NCBI GenBank assembly: GCA_034620365.1
Contig: JAQGEQ010000380.1
Span: 930,001 to 994,000 of the forward strand
Length of the DNA: 64,000 nucleotides
Source of the DNA: Pegea sp. RAD2-039
Taxonomy: Eukaryota > Chordata > Thaliacea > Salpida > Salpidae
Reading direction: 5' to 3'
This document shows, in pieces, positions 36,804 through 51,800 of this stretch. A program made the position numbers and the translations under genes. Every line of letters begins with the position of its first letter. The first letter of the stretch is position 1. The notes below the pieces were generated by a model. The model saw only the letters and a list, made by a program, of their open reading frames with translations, ran no database searches and had not been told where the DNA came from.

Positions 36804-39800
36804 CTGCAACAAATAACTTCCTTATTTGTATAATACTAAAAGTATGAAATGATCATATAAGTATTTGGTATTCATATTTACTGCTCAAAGCTTAAATCAA
36901 AGATTATTGGAACTTAAGTTGATAGAGATAACTTACTTATCAGCAAAAATATTTAATAAACATCCTTTTAAAGATGTAAAATTGTCAGGAACAATACTCC
37001 CAATTTCTATGTCATCTGGTATTCCGCCAATAAAAAGTCGTTTTGTTTTTAGGCTTGTATTAGGATCAAGGTAACTACCAGTTGTTGTGTCATCATTATC
37101 ATTTATTCGTAACGTAACACTAAAAGCATTGAACAATAAGATTAGGAAACAGGTTTATTGACTTTCAATAAAATAGTTTAAATAAATAAAAAATACCTTT
37201 ATAATCAGTAAGGACAGTTTTACGATTGTTTTGATTAAACTGAAGTAAAGATAACTTTATAAATCTCACTTAGTTCCTTTCCTACTCAACGTGACAACCC
37301 AAATCTCCCCGTTGTTATAGAAACTGTGACGTGAAATTAGATTCATAACCGAGCCTCCATCTAAATGAAGTCTGGCCACTATACACCCATCATCCAGAAA
37401 AATAGAATAGAAATCCTGAAGAAATATTCAAATTGAAAACATCAATGTGATGAAGGTTTAATAACGTGGCTTTAAGACCTACCTCTCTTGTATATGGCTC
37501 TCTTTTAGTTATTGAGCTTCTTTTTCTTTTCTTTTTTGAATCTGATTTTCTATCTAGACCAGCAAGAAGCACTGCATTTGGAGATCGAGTCTGAAAGCTC
37601 AACACGAAAGTTTGAAATGGAGACAAGTCTACTGGATCAACTTCAATGAATCCTCCTTCTTCAAATCGTATATTTCTCGGCTAAAAATATTAAAATCAGT
37701 GAGTAAATGAAGTCTTTAAAAAATGAATTTTACAGAATGGGGACATGAATCTGATACGCCTGCATCAATCACTTCCGGACATTTGATGTTCGAAGCTTTT
37801 AAACGAAAAATCCTCGAGTTCAGGTAAGGATTTCTCAAACATCCAACAAATCCTTCTTTCATTACTTCATTCCTGATACTAAAAATTTTAGAATTGATTA
37901 ACAAATTTTAAATCAACAGCATCAGCTAGCGGAAGCATTTTAAGCTTAAACCTATTTTTATAAGTTGCTCATCAAACAGTTAGAAGTTGTTACAATGAAA
38001 GTGTTCACAATTAAATGTCCAGCCTTATTATATCTTTTACATAAAAATGCCTAGTGTATAAAAAGATTTGAAATCATTTAAGTAGAAAATAACTTCTTAT
38101 GATTGGTAGAATTGTATTTTTTTACAAGGTTTAATTATGTTTTTTTCATTTTTAGCTATTTATCATACTTTATATGTCATGATACAAAAAATTTATGCTT
38201 CATGTAAACACAATAGTTAATTAAATTTGTACATTAGCTAGCAACTTGTTAATCAACATTGGTTATTCCTAATATACAATTTGGAAGCAATTACTGAATT
38301 ATTTGAATAGTTTATTACTAAACTAATTGTACAAATTTTTTGTTCGAATGTTTGGATGCAGTTCAAATTTAAAGATATTAAAATGTTTTAAATAAAGTTT
38401 AAATAATTAAATTAACTTTTTTTTTAAATAAGCTTTTATTATTTCTACTGAAGTTACAAAGAAATTTTAAGAAATAACCCTGAAAAACATCTAGCGTTTT
38501 ATTAAAAGCTTCACACTTGTCTCAGTCTAAATGTCAACTACCATCTGTAAGCAGATTCATGCAATTCTCTAAATCTTTAAGTTTGTAGAATAATTGATAC
38601 TTTATAAGCCAACATCTATCTACTCATAAAGAAGTGTTCGATAATTATAAGCTCAGTATAAAAGGATTATTATTATTTTTCATGTTTGATTGACAAATTA
38701 CAACTTATATACAAATTTGTTTAATTAATTCTAAATTATTCTTAAACCCTTTAATGATTAAAACAAATTAACTACAGTACCAATCATTCATTATTTTATC
38801 AAACTTTTGATTCAAGTTTCTTTTAAAGAATAGATAAAAATTTAACTTCAAAAGTTAAGAAAAATATTAACTTTCATTATGCTTTAAAATTATGAACGAA
38901 ATTATTTTCAAAAAACAGTATTTTTTAAGTTAACTAATTACAAACTAGAATTATTAAGCTTAAAAACCATGCTAATTAATCAGCAGCATTTTCACCATAC
39001 CTCAATCCAAGATTGTAATGGCGGCTACGATAAAAATGAAAACATTATCAAAAGAAAAAATTATTCAGATGGAAGTTTTTCTAATAATATAACTTATTTT
39101 CCTTCCTAAACATATTTTAATGTTATGAGATTATAACTGTCAGTAATCGGGACTAAGACATCTTATTTTAGGAGAAATCTTATTTTCTACAAAATAGAGC
39201 TTAAACTTATTTTTGTATAAAGTTAAACATTTGAATAAAATAAAAAGATCTTTTAGTTATACGAATAGATAAGTCTATTACTTGGCAATGCTAGTTTTAG
39301 GAAATCCTCCAATATACATAAACTTCTTTTCTTGCAAATTAAATGAGCCATCTGTATCAGAGAGATCAAGAGAATTCCTACTTGATTTTGGAGAGCTAAG
39401 CTGAGCTATCAATTAAAAAATAACAAAAACAAATTATACCAAAAATGTTTAAACAAACACTTATTAATTCAAAATTCATGACAACTATCATTAAAAGTTA
39501 GAAGCATTCTTTAAATTTATTTAGAACCATTCATTTAAATTATTAAAATAAAAATTCTAGGTATGCTTGATTCATCTATTGTTTACTGAATATTTTCAAA
39601 ATATAAATGAGTAAATTGAACCATCAGTTTATATATAAACAATAGTTTCTTACCTCGTGATCGCATCATAATGAAATGAATCTTGAACCATTCTCCTGTG
39701 TTTTGACGTGAATCGCTCGTGATATTTCGAACTCCATTTCCTAGATCTAACTTCACCACAACTTTCCCATCAATCAGTTCAATCGAAATGAAATCCTTTA

Positions 39801-42800
39801 AAAAAATCTCCTGAGGTTTGATTTAGAAAATAGCTTATCAGTTGAAATTTTCTATTTTAGTTGATTTAAGAAGTGGTTCTAACAAAATGTGCTTCTGGGT
39901 CTTGGTGTTTTATAGCTAAAAGAAAAGTGACTGATAAATTTGAGCAAATTAAACTTACATTACTTTTATTTCCAATATACATGATGATACCATTAGAAAT
40001 AATCGTTTTGGCTTCAATTAAAAAAATGACTTTTCTGACACTTTCTTCATTTATTTTACAAAGAGAAATTACAGAATATCCACTTCCGAAATACCCAAAA
40101 ACTTGATTTGTCAACTGTTGAGGGCTAAAACATATTCTTCATTAATTGCTACTTTTCAATAATTTGAGTCAAAACTTACAGTCCGTTACACTTGATGCAA
40201 TCTGAAGAATTACTGATACTATTAAAGCTCCATAGTCCGATACTTTTATCTTGAAGTAACGCTTTACCCATACATCCATTAAAAGTTCTAGATTGAACTT
40301 CTCTTCTTATCTAAAATATTTCAACTTTTATTGAGAGCCTATTCTGACGGAAAGCAATATGAAATAAACCAACTAAATCATACTTGGATGCTACTTGGGG
40401 CTGAGCCTACAATAATTAAATCGTTTTCATTAACATCAAGAATAGAATAAGGGCCCGGTGATTGATTTGATACAGTGGTCTGGTCTCTATGGTTCAACTT
40501 ATGTACAGTGAGATTTAATGTGCGGTCCACTCTGTATCAAACAATTTTATTTTGTTCTCTAATTAGTTCTGATAAAATAAAACAAAAGAAAATTTGTTTT
40601 TTCTACAAAAGTGCCGCATATTAACCTTTCAACTTTCACTTTAAACCAATTATCTGTTTCAAAATTAGTCGTTAGAATTGATAGATTAAGAGGATGAACA
40701 AGATGAGCAGTTCCTCCACCAAGATTCCATTTGACTTCGACTCTTCCATCTCTCATTTCTATAGCTAAAAAGTCTTTCTGAAAATTTAAACAGCCATTTT
40801 TGATATTTCTAATCTTAGAATATTTAAAAAACTAAATAGCATTTTCGAAACTATGTGACTTATAGAAATTGAATAAAAAATTTAAATAATTACTTGTGGA
40901 TGCTCTAAATAAAAAAGTAAGTTGTTTTTTTGAGTAGTTTGAAAGTTCAATTCAATTTTAGTAGTTTTGCTGATATCTGTTGATACCTTATAAGTCATAG
41001 CACAACTTCCAGTTGATTTAATTGAAGGTTTCTCAATCTATAGAAAATAAACGACTGAATATACTTAAATAAAGTACAAATAAAAGTATGAATGAAAAAT
41101 ATAGTCAAAAGTCACAAAGTTGTCAAGAATTTATTTACTTCAGCTGCTTTGTTACGAGAAGCTTTGATTAGTCTTCGTAAGTGCTCGATATTATCATTCA
41201 ATCTTTTTCTTGTTTCTTTAATTGAGTTTTTCTTTATACTTATCTCATCAAGTGATTGAGTTGAACTTCTTACTTTACTTGGGCCACTATCAACTGTTTG
41301 TAAATATATATGTTTCAGTTTAACCACAAAAGTCTTAAAGTAAGCTAGTAATATTTGAAATAAATACAACTGTTAACAAGTTACAAGTTCAGTTTACGTT
41401 TGTTGCCGATATCTTCCAAAATTTTTGGTTTATTTCTTATTTTTTTACGAATAGCTTTAAGCCTTCTTGTAGTTTTTTCCATTTCTTTTAATTTTTGAGT
41501 AACATTTTCCAATACTAAAGAAGTCTTATTATTTATCATCTTTAAAGATTTTAAGTCCTTATCAAACGCGATAGAAGCTTTGAAAAAAAAATAATTACTA
41601 CAGATCTTATAATAAATTTAAGTAGCTAAATATTTAGATCAAATCTAAGTTTTAAGCATTTCTACAATTTGCTATTAGAGTTAGAAACTTAGCAATAAAG
41701 ATCTTACTCTTTTTTAAATTAATAATTTGATTCAAATATTGAGAGCTTTTTATATCAAATTTCACAAGAGTATCATTTGCAGAATATAAAGCTTCGTTCA
41801 AATCTTTCAGTTGGTTTCGATTTCCTATAAAAAATATTTTGATAACTCATATCTTAAACATTTTAATTATAAAGCAGAATAAGTGTGGTTGCTAGAAATA
41901 AATCTAAATAAAGCGCTGCAGATCTAAAAAGATCAAATATTTAAGAAACTTATTTCATCAATACAATTTATAGTATCTAAATAAAAATCTACCTATTTAT
42001 AGTAGAAAAAAACAATCCTATTAATTTGATTTAACTTCATGCTTGTATGTTTACTTTTATGTTTTTTGTAAAAGATTATAAATTTTAAATCTTTATATCA
42101 CATCTTCTAAACTAGTTTTACAAAATGTAAAAGTAAAAGTGTTTATAAAATCTTGTAGACACAACTTACCTTTTATAGTTTCATTAAGGTTCTTAGCCTT
42201 ACTGATTATATCTCTACTTATAATAAAACTTTTTTCAATTTGATTTTCAGCAAGAATTCTACTGAAAATCTTTGATTCGTTTCTTGCAATCTCAAGAGCT
42301 TCAGTTGCTGTCTCATTAGCTCTTTTAGTTGCCAGAGAAATTTCTAATGGATCGTCAACTACTTTGGTTTGATTACGATAGTATTGTGAAACGCTATTAA
42401 AAACTCTAAAATAAAATGATAAATTAGAAAAAAAGCACAGTAAATTGAAAATAATTGATTATTTTGAGTTAAAATAACTGTCAACTATTCACAGAACTGA
42501 CTTTATTATGTAATCTGATAAATCTTCCAACTTTCCTCCTTGTATCTCTGCATTTTCAACAGCATTTCTTAATTCTCTCAGGTCGTTTCCTCCCATTTTG
42601 ATGTCTATCTTTTCTCTTAATTTTTCGGAATTATTTTTCATTGCAATTGCCAAATGTTTTTGGTTCTGTATTTACGATTTCTTTAAGTATTTTAATTTTT
42701 CAGGACTATGGATTAAGTATTTTACTAAAAGTAACTTTATATTAATTTTTCAAATATCGTACTAAAAAATTACATCAATTTCTTGAGTAGCTAGATTGGT

Positions 42801-45800
42801 GATGTTCTTTGCTTCTTTGATTAATTTTTTGGTTTCTATCAAATTATTTTCAGTTATCTTTTTTTCATTTACCAACTTTTCGATGCTACTCTGTGTAAAC
42901 CAAACAAACAATCAAATTTTCAGCAAATATGAAGTAATATAAACCGCAAATAAACTATAAACAAAAAGCTTATGGATAAACTTCTAGTTTTTATTTACTT
43001 ATATGCAATAATAAATTTATAAATCACAAAGCCTCACAAACTGAGTTCTGTAATTATGTTTTGTCTCTTCACTCACCTTGCTTTGACGTAAAGTTTGTCT
43101 ATTTAGATTATTGGTGATGTTCGTTGCTTTTAATTGCTTTTTTGTTTTGGACAAAAAGTCAGAAATTTCATTAAATTTTTGCCGAATTTTAGCAATTGTT
43201 CTATTGATAATTTCCATCTTCTCTTCTATTAATTTATTTACTAGTGGTTTCATCTTATGAATTGTAGTATTGGTCTCAACCAAAAATGATTTCGCTTTAC
43301 TGGGAACAAATATCATGTTTTCAAACCACTTTAAACTATTTGTAGTATGATTTATTGAACTCTAAGTCTTAATATAACCAATCCAAACAAATATCCAAGC
43401 AATAATCAGTATTTATAAAGAAAGATAGATAAAACTAACCTTAGTTCAACTCTAGCCACCATCGTGTAGTAGTACATGGGTATGGCATTCATTTTTTCAA
43501 CTAATTCATAAACCTTTTCATTAAATTCGTTGATAGTTTGAATATTTCCTTTAACCATTTCCCTCTTTAATCTTCTCATTTTCTGACTGAGAGCTATAGA
43601 AATTGGTGATAAGAAATTAGTTACCACAACAAAAAAATATCTTGACTAAGCTTACCTAATGAAGATTGTAATAAACCTTCAACTTGCTTATTCAAAGAGT
43701 TCACTATGGAAGAAGTTGATTTAGACTTCAAAATCAACTTTCTAGATTTTGTTGTGCATTTTTTCACCTAATGAGTTTACATAAAGATAAAATATTATAA
43801 GGATAGTTAAGGTTGCACCATTGAACAGTGTTCAGTTCTTAGTCAAAAGATTTTAGTTATTTAAAATGTTTGCTTTCAAGAAATATTTACATTTGGTGAT
43901 ATCACAAATATAAAAGTATCATTCTAAACTAATAATGGTTAAATAACTTAAAGAAAACTAATAGGTTTGTTTCAATAAGGTTTATCTTATGGTTTATATT
44001 CTGGCTACAAGATTATATCATTTCTTTGAAATATCTGAACTATTTTAACATTCTTTAAACAAATATTTAATTTCAACAAACATATATTATAAAAGCAGCT
44101 TTCTAAACGTTTTTCGTTTTCTAAGAGATTTCGTTCAATTAAGATATTAAACCAGTATTTAAAACCACTTAATGAAAGTATTTCTTTTGTGGTGAAGATT
44201 GTATAGATACAAAAGAATCAAGTAGCCTTTGAAATTAATTAATCTGTCTATTATATTGCTAGCAATTACATTGTGATATATCTATACATAAATTTATTTT
44301 ATTTTCTAAATATAGCTTTTTTAGTTGATTAAACAGTTTTGATTTAAAAACTACTTCTTAGCCAGATCTAAACTTTAATTTTTTACATTTTTATAAATTT
44401 GCTAAACTTTTTACCTCTTTTTGTAACCGATTAAACATCTTTTTTATTTTCTTTAATTTTTTTCTGAGACTATTCTTTTTTCTCTGTAAGTTTTCTTCTG
44501 TGATGTTTATCTTTCTACCAAACTAGAAGAACAAAAATAAACCAAATGAAAAATTCTTTAAAGATTTTAGTTACCAAAATTTCTTCAAGTTTTCGAGTTG
44601 CATTCTGCAATCGTTGCCACGGTGTCAATGAGGAAGTTACGTTAACTCTAATAATTGTTTTCAACAAGTTTGTTTCCATCAATAAATTTTCCACGCAATC
44701 ATCTGTACATTCTTTTCAAAATAATAAAAGATAAATTTTCAATAAATTGTAAATAACTTTTACCGAAGCATTTGAAATAATTCACCTTTGCATCCTGTGT
44801 TCGTAATAATATGATGAGTATCACATTGATCACAAACTCTTCCGGTGATTCCTGCATCACAATTACATTGTCCGGTAGTCTTATTACAAGCTCCATCAAT
44901 TGATCCTGCTACATTGCATCCGCATTTCTTACAAGATCCTCCTAATATAGTAGGAGCTCCAAAATAACCATCAGAGCATCTTCAAAAAAGTTAATCATTA
45001 AATTAATTTGTTGGTGACACGCAAAGTACTGACTAAAAGCATTTATAACATCTATGTAGACATTCAGATAACAGTAATTCTTAAACTCTAATATTGCGGG
45101 TGATCAATAAAGTTTATCAGCAATTCTGTGATTAAGTGGAAAGCTAGAAATTATTTATGCTCACATTTCACAATATTTTCCTTCATAGCCAGCAGCACAT
45201 TCATCACACGTGTAACCAGCTTGCTTGTTATAGTCTTTGTGGCAAGTCAGACTAAAGGTATTTGATGGATTAGTGGAGGGGCAGGCACACTTCACGCATT
45301 TGTTTTCATGAAGATAAAATCCTGGCTTACATAACTCACAATGAGCTCCAGTAAAGTTTCTTTCACAATGCTGGAAAATTAATGAGAATAAAAAACTGTA
45401 AAAAATTATTTTTATCTCACAAGAAAAATGTCTTATGCATATTAGGTTAAGATAGTTTAAATACAATTAAAATATTTTGTAAAAAAGAGCAAATATAAGT
45501 ACTTGTTTTTAAAACAATTCATTTTATAAATTTTCAGCTTATGAAAGGTTTACTATTTTCGAACTTCTAACCTTTCGATAAAACCTTATACAGCAATGAT
45601 TTGAAAAGTTAAGAAAACTTATATTATTTCTAACTTAAACTTATTTTATATGTTTTTCCATTTATTTTATGTATGTTTAAAATTATCACTACTGAAAAAG
45701 AATATTTTTTAGCGATTTGAGTGTTGGAGTACTTAAAAAAATTATTATGATAGATTTATAGCAAAAAAGTATATACGTTATATATATTATTATATGTTTC

Positions 45801-48800
45801 GTGCATTATTAAGGCTATACTTCAAAATTTGAAAATAGTTCACAGTCATGTGAAGAAAGGAGATATATACAAAACGATAAAATAAGAACAAAAAGTATTT
45901 AATCAACAATATGCAAACAGTTATTTTTGTTATGTTGATATATTGATATAAGCGTGGCAGAAACGCCATCAGGAATAAAGATTAAAGCTATAAATCATTC
46001 TTAGTGTAAAGCTTTACTTACCAAGCAGCGGCCAGTATTAATTTCACAAACATTACTTCGGTTAGAGCAAACACAAGGCTGACAAATGGCTATTCCTTTA
46101 CCATTAATAACTCTCATAAACCCCTCGGCACAGTTCTATCACACAAACAAATTTGAAGAAAAATCATTAAAGTTTAATTTCATGAATCATTCAAACTATA
46201 AACTCACTTGACATGATAACCCGACGTAACCAATTGGACATTCACACTCTTCTATTCCAAGAGCAGGCGGACTTTTAATTGAGTTGTCTCCTCTACCATT
46301 TATTTCAGCAATGTCTAAGCTCACATTATTTAATCTGTAAAGTGAAGTGTTTGTAAACAAAACTTTCAGTTTTCGATTCTATATTGTTGAATGGTTTGTT
46401 TATATAAAATAGCTTTTTAGATTATCAACTGAGGAAATTGAAAAAAGCTAGAACGAAACTATTTAATTAATTACCTTGATCTAACCATAAAGTGACCATA
46501 AAATGCTTTCACCATAAAGTAATGGATATCTTTCAGTACAGAAATGAACTCATGTCTGGTTACAGACTGTCCCCCGTCTAGATGCGTCCAACCATTCTGT
46601 AAAAGTTTTATCAGCCAAGTCAAATCTAAAATTAGTCTTTATTTTGTGGAAAAAAGAAATTTATTTATCAGCCATTTACTTCTTGCATAGTTATAGAATA
46701 TGTTTTTGATCTTCTATTAATGGGGTCTTGTGAAAAATATTGCATTGTCAAGTTGCTATATTTGCCTCCTTGTATAACAACATTTGCTCGAGGCCGTTCA
46801 CCGATTCTATCAGATAATTTAGATTGAAAATAAACAGTAAAGGAAAACTTGCCACCATAAGAAAGACTCTAGAATAAAAAAATTGTCATCTTATATTATT
46901 TTTACTTTTTGTAGTTACTACTTTTATTTAATTTCTTATATCAAGTTTAGTTCATTTTATTGTTTATGATGAAGTATTTTGATTTAACTGAAAAAGTTAA
47001 CTTCACCTTATCCCCATTAAACTGCGATGGTAGCCGCCAGTAATAAGGAAGCAACTGGGACAGTTCACTATTTTGAGGTGACCAACTTATTTGATTCACA
47101 GCTAAACGCTTCACTGAAAGTTTTTTATTTTGTTGAGAGGAGTAATCAAATTGAATCTATAATTAGAGAAAGTTGAACATATAAGTTACTAGAAAATAAC
47201 AATTACTTCTATTTTATTACTTCTTATAATATTTCATGCATATTTTTAAGTTTTAGAGGTCAAAACGTTGAAAAAACAGCAATTTGAACCTTAGTATAAT
47301 AATTACTATATAAACATTCTTAAGTACAGTATCATGTTAATCAAAGCTTACCGCTGTAAGAAGCTTAATATATTTAAACAAATTATGCCAACCTCATTAT
47401 TAGTCTGATAAAAATATTTTGCAATACTATTTTGTAAAGATTTTAATAGCTGCATTATTAATTTCGTAAATTAATTTCAGCAAAAGATTTTGTAAATTGC
47501 ACATGCAGCATGTGAATGTTTAATTCAGTTCAATTTATCTATAAATATTTAAACAAAGCATTGATTGGTTTTTAAAGATGGTAAGCTAGCAAACAAAGCG
47601 AAATTAAGAAAACTGTTAAAACGCAACTATATCAACTTAATGATCACGCTGGTAAACAGAAAACAATTATGAATCAAATGAGAAGCAAAATGAGGTACAA
47701 CTATCAAAAAAATACATTGCAACACCTATTCTCACCACGATCTCAAGGGGTTCCTGAAGAAGGATCTGTACAGTTTTACATATGTTTTACATCATACATA
47801 ATTTTTAGTTGACTTTAAGACAAATATAGATATCAAAGTAAGACCATAAACTACTTTTAAACATGATTAACATTTGTAATTAAACAGCAAACCATACCGG
47901 CTTTCCAAATGTAAGTGTAGACTGTTTGCAAATAGACGAGACTCCTGAGCAGTAACATTCTGTACATCCTTCTTCATTTTCGCTTGATAAGCCAAAAGTT
48001 CCAGGTTTACAAATATCGCAAAACTTTCCGATCACATTCTCCTGAAAAGTTTCAGATTTTTACATTTATATTATAAGAAATATTCCAGTCGAAAATGTTA
48101 TTACGTTTGAACAGATTATAAATATCTAAGCCAAGTTTAAAGTAGACACTCCTTAAATCATTAAAAGAGTAACTTCAAAGTACAGCAGGAGCACTTACTT
48201 TACATATGCAATCGCCATTCAAATCACAACTACAGGTATCTTCATCTTCATTGGAACAGGAAGCTCTTAAGACCCCATCTTTATTACACTCACATCGCTT
48301 ACACTCTGGATAGTTGTAGTATCCAATTCTGAGAAGTAAGTTATTTCAATTATACCTCCGGAGAATTCTAAGAGAAATTTGTTACCTGCATTGATCACAA
48401 TATTTTGCTGTATACTCTTTTTTGCAGATACAAGCCCCAGTGGATGCGTCACAAACATCTAACGATCCTACTTTACTGCATCCGCATTTCTGTGTATAGT
48501 AAATAGTTTTATGTAATTCTAAAATGAAGTAAGAAGTAGAATAATCGTAACAACCTTACAACCAAGCTGTAAGCTCCATGAATATGTCCCTGGTATACAT
48601 CTATTGCACAAAGGGCCTTCAGTGTTTGGTGGACAAGCACACTGACCTGTAACCTTGTCACAGTTGCCGCCAGTTTCTGTACAGTTGCACTCTAGATGTA
48701 AAAACACAAAAACAGGCTAAAAATAGAGAGTATGAGCATTTGTTGAAAATGAATTTGTTGGTGAACAAACGATAAAGCTAATCTATTTTTCAAATGTAAA

Positions 48801-51800
48801 CAATAACCAACTTCTGCATCCGTTTTCAAAGTCATAATGACCCCGTGAACAACGGTCACATTGTTTTCCTTCTACTCCATTTTTGCAAATACAGGTGCCA
48901 TCTTTGTTGCAAGTTTCTCGTTCACTATTTGCAAACTTGCTTCCAAATGAGTTACAATTGCATGGAACGCACATTTTTGCTACACGACTCAAATAAAACC
49001 ATTTCTAAAATTTGATATCACATTCTTAGACGTGACGGTACTTTTTAAGTATGAAATTTTCTATAATTACATTTATTTAAAAGCTTGCCACTAATATAAT
49101 TCTAAAGCGTAAATAAAATTCAATGATAGAAAGTTGAATTTTCTTTAGAGTTTTTTGCAAAAAAATATTAAATCAAACTTACTGGACATATATCACACTT
49201 CCTGCCATAAACATTTGGAATACAGGGACATTGTCCTGTTTCACTGTCACATTGTTGACTTGTTGAACCAGTTGAATCACAATCACACGGGGCACAGTTT
49301 TTATAAAATATTGCATCTCCATAATAAGCTAATAGATAAAAGTGGCTTTTAATTATTAAGTAAAAACTATTTTGTTTTTATCAGTGGATATGAATGAGAA
49401 AAGTTTTACCATGCTGACATCTTTCACATTTTTCGCCAGCCGTATGTCTGCGGCAAGAATAACATCTTCCAGTTCTTCTGTCGCACTTATTTGAGTTTCC
49501 ATGGCAATCACAGGGTAGGCATTGGCTTCCAATATGCATAGGATTTCCAAAAAACCCATCACTGCAGCTGGTTCAACAATTTGTACAAAATTAACGAATA
49601 TTTTACCACATGTAGCTTATAACCACAAACAATTAAAGCAAATTTTAAATTATCTTTGTAAAAAAAACTGATAAAATGAATAGGAGTGGGAACTTTGCAG
49701 ATAAAATCGGTGGAGTTAGAAAAGAAGTTCTTAATTTGTTTACTTGTTAAATATTCAAGCAGGTGTCTTTGTTTAATCGAGTAATCATTCTACTAATTTA
49801 ATGAAACTCACATAAAACAAACTCACTTTTCACAGCTTTGTCCTTCATAACCTACAGGACATCGATTACAAATCACGTTACCAGTACTCAGTTCTACCTC
49901 ACATGTTGGACTAAAATTATTTTCAATATTTTTTAGCGGGCACTCACATCTGAAATTGATAAAAAATTAAGTTTTGCAGAAAGTCTTTTACTTTTTCTTT
50001 GTAACAATTACTTTTTATCAAAGTAATTTTCTTATTACCACAATATGTACAACTATTTTTTTCATATTATAATAATTAGACATTAACCTTTTACAATCAG
50101 TTAAAGTTCCTAATGTTGCATTTCCAACATATCCAGGCTTGCATCTCTCACAAAACATTCCCATTGTGTTATCCCTACAGTTCTGACGTAGAGAAATTTA
50201 TAATTTGCTTATTGATAATCTATCACTTTAGAAAGCTTTAAATGAAAATATTCATCAATTCACTCACCCAACAAGCCCCATTGAGTCTATCACAAAATTC
50301 TGAATGAGAATTACATTTGCATGGCTCACAAGCATCACCATTTCTATAAGAGTTTTCACTGAAATTGATTTTTATTTGTTTGAAACAAGTATTCACCTCC
50401 AAAACCCTTCCTGACAATCTTCACAAGAGTTGCCCACGTATCCTGAAGGACATTTACAAATTTCTACTGACAAAGCAACTTCTCCGTTTCCATTTTCATT
50501 AGCCTCATCTAGTTTTACATCTTTCAAGCTAAGATAAAAAGCAATTTTTAAATAATAACGCTTTGAGATAAATCAACAAAACTTCGCTCTGGCAGAAATT
50601 AAGTTTTTAATGTTTATTAATATTTACCTTTTGCAAGACAAAATAAAAGTTTATTGTTTAAGAAGTGAAATAAAAACTATTTTCCTATTTTAAATACTAC
50701 TTTATATTTTATTGACTTAAAATGTCAACTACTGTCAGCGCTAACCTATAGGTGGCACCAATGTTCCGGCTGTATACAGCTCGTATCAGTAAACGACGCA
50801 AATCAGTTAAAACCATTAAAAAATCATTTTTCGTTGCAATGTTTTGACTGCCACCAATAAACCACCCATCATGATTGGAATTGGTTACCGACCAGCTTGT
50901 TGGTCGTAGTTGAACTGTGAAAGTTGTGCTTGCTTCATACTCATTCAAATTTTCATTGATAGGTTTCACATAGTGTAAACTCTGTTCATTTCTTCCCTAT
51001 TGTTAAAAAATTTGAAAAAATGGTTTTCATTTGGCAAAAATCAAAACAATCAAGCAACATGCGATACCACCATTTATCATTTCTAAATATGATCAAAGCA
51101 ATTGATCTGTGTAATAGAAGTAAATTTTCTGTTGAAAATTGTTCATGATTACCACTATTGTGCAGTACGATATAGATTACACAAATTCAATGACAACTTG
51201 CTTAAAACTCAATTTAGCAGCGATAACTTCAAACAGAAGACCGCGGCACACGTAAACGATAATAGAACGAGTTGTAATCGTACTTCAAGTATTACGTCAG
51301 CGTAATGAACTGCCAAATGGTGAGACTGTAAACCTATTTCATGGGCCACCGTATAACGCAAAAATCCTCCGTAAGAAGACAATCGGTTTCCTAAGAGCAT
51401 TTACTAGTCATTGAAAGATGTATTCGTAATTGTGAAAGAAAACTAACTGTAGTAAATGTTACCTTGATAGTTAATAGGTGCTATCCAGTAGTAAGTGGTG
51501 GTGCCTAATTCTCTGGACACCTTGGAGTGCTTGAAATATGGAAATCCGGTTTTGCTGTCATATCGTGGTTTTGAAACCCTTCTTCCTTTCGCGTCTCCCA
51601 ACTCCCATTTTTCATTTGTCTGAATCGTTGACCTAACATCAAAGCTGGAAGTTTTACGAGCTGATAGAAGTAACTAACTTTTATGGCTTTTACACAAAAC
51701 AAAATCTGAACTGAGAACTTATATAGTTGGATTCATGGCGTAACTAAACTTCATTTAAGGCTTCAATAGAAAATGACGATTTAAATGCAAAAGAAATGTT

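Noticed and set aside
51209-51400. Frame read beyond the L4a exon end (to [10 protein letters not shown])
   Set aside because: The GTACGA donor at 51283 and the in-phase next exon at 50996 fit the laminin IV domain; the rest is read-through into the intron.
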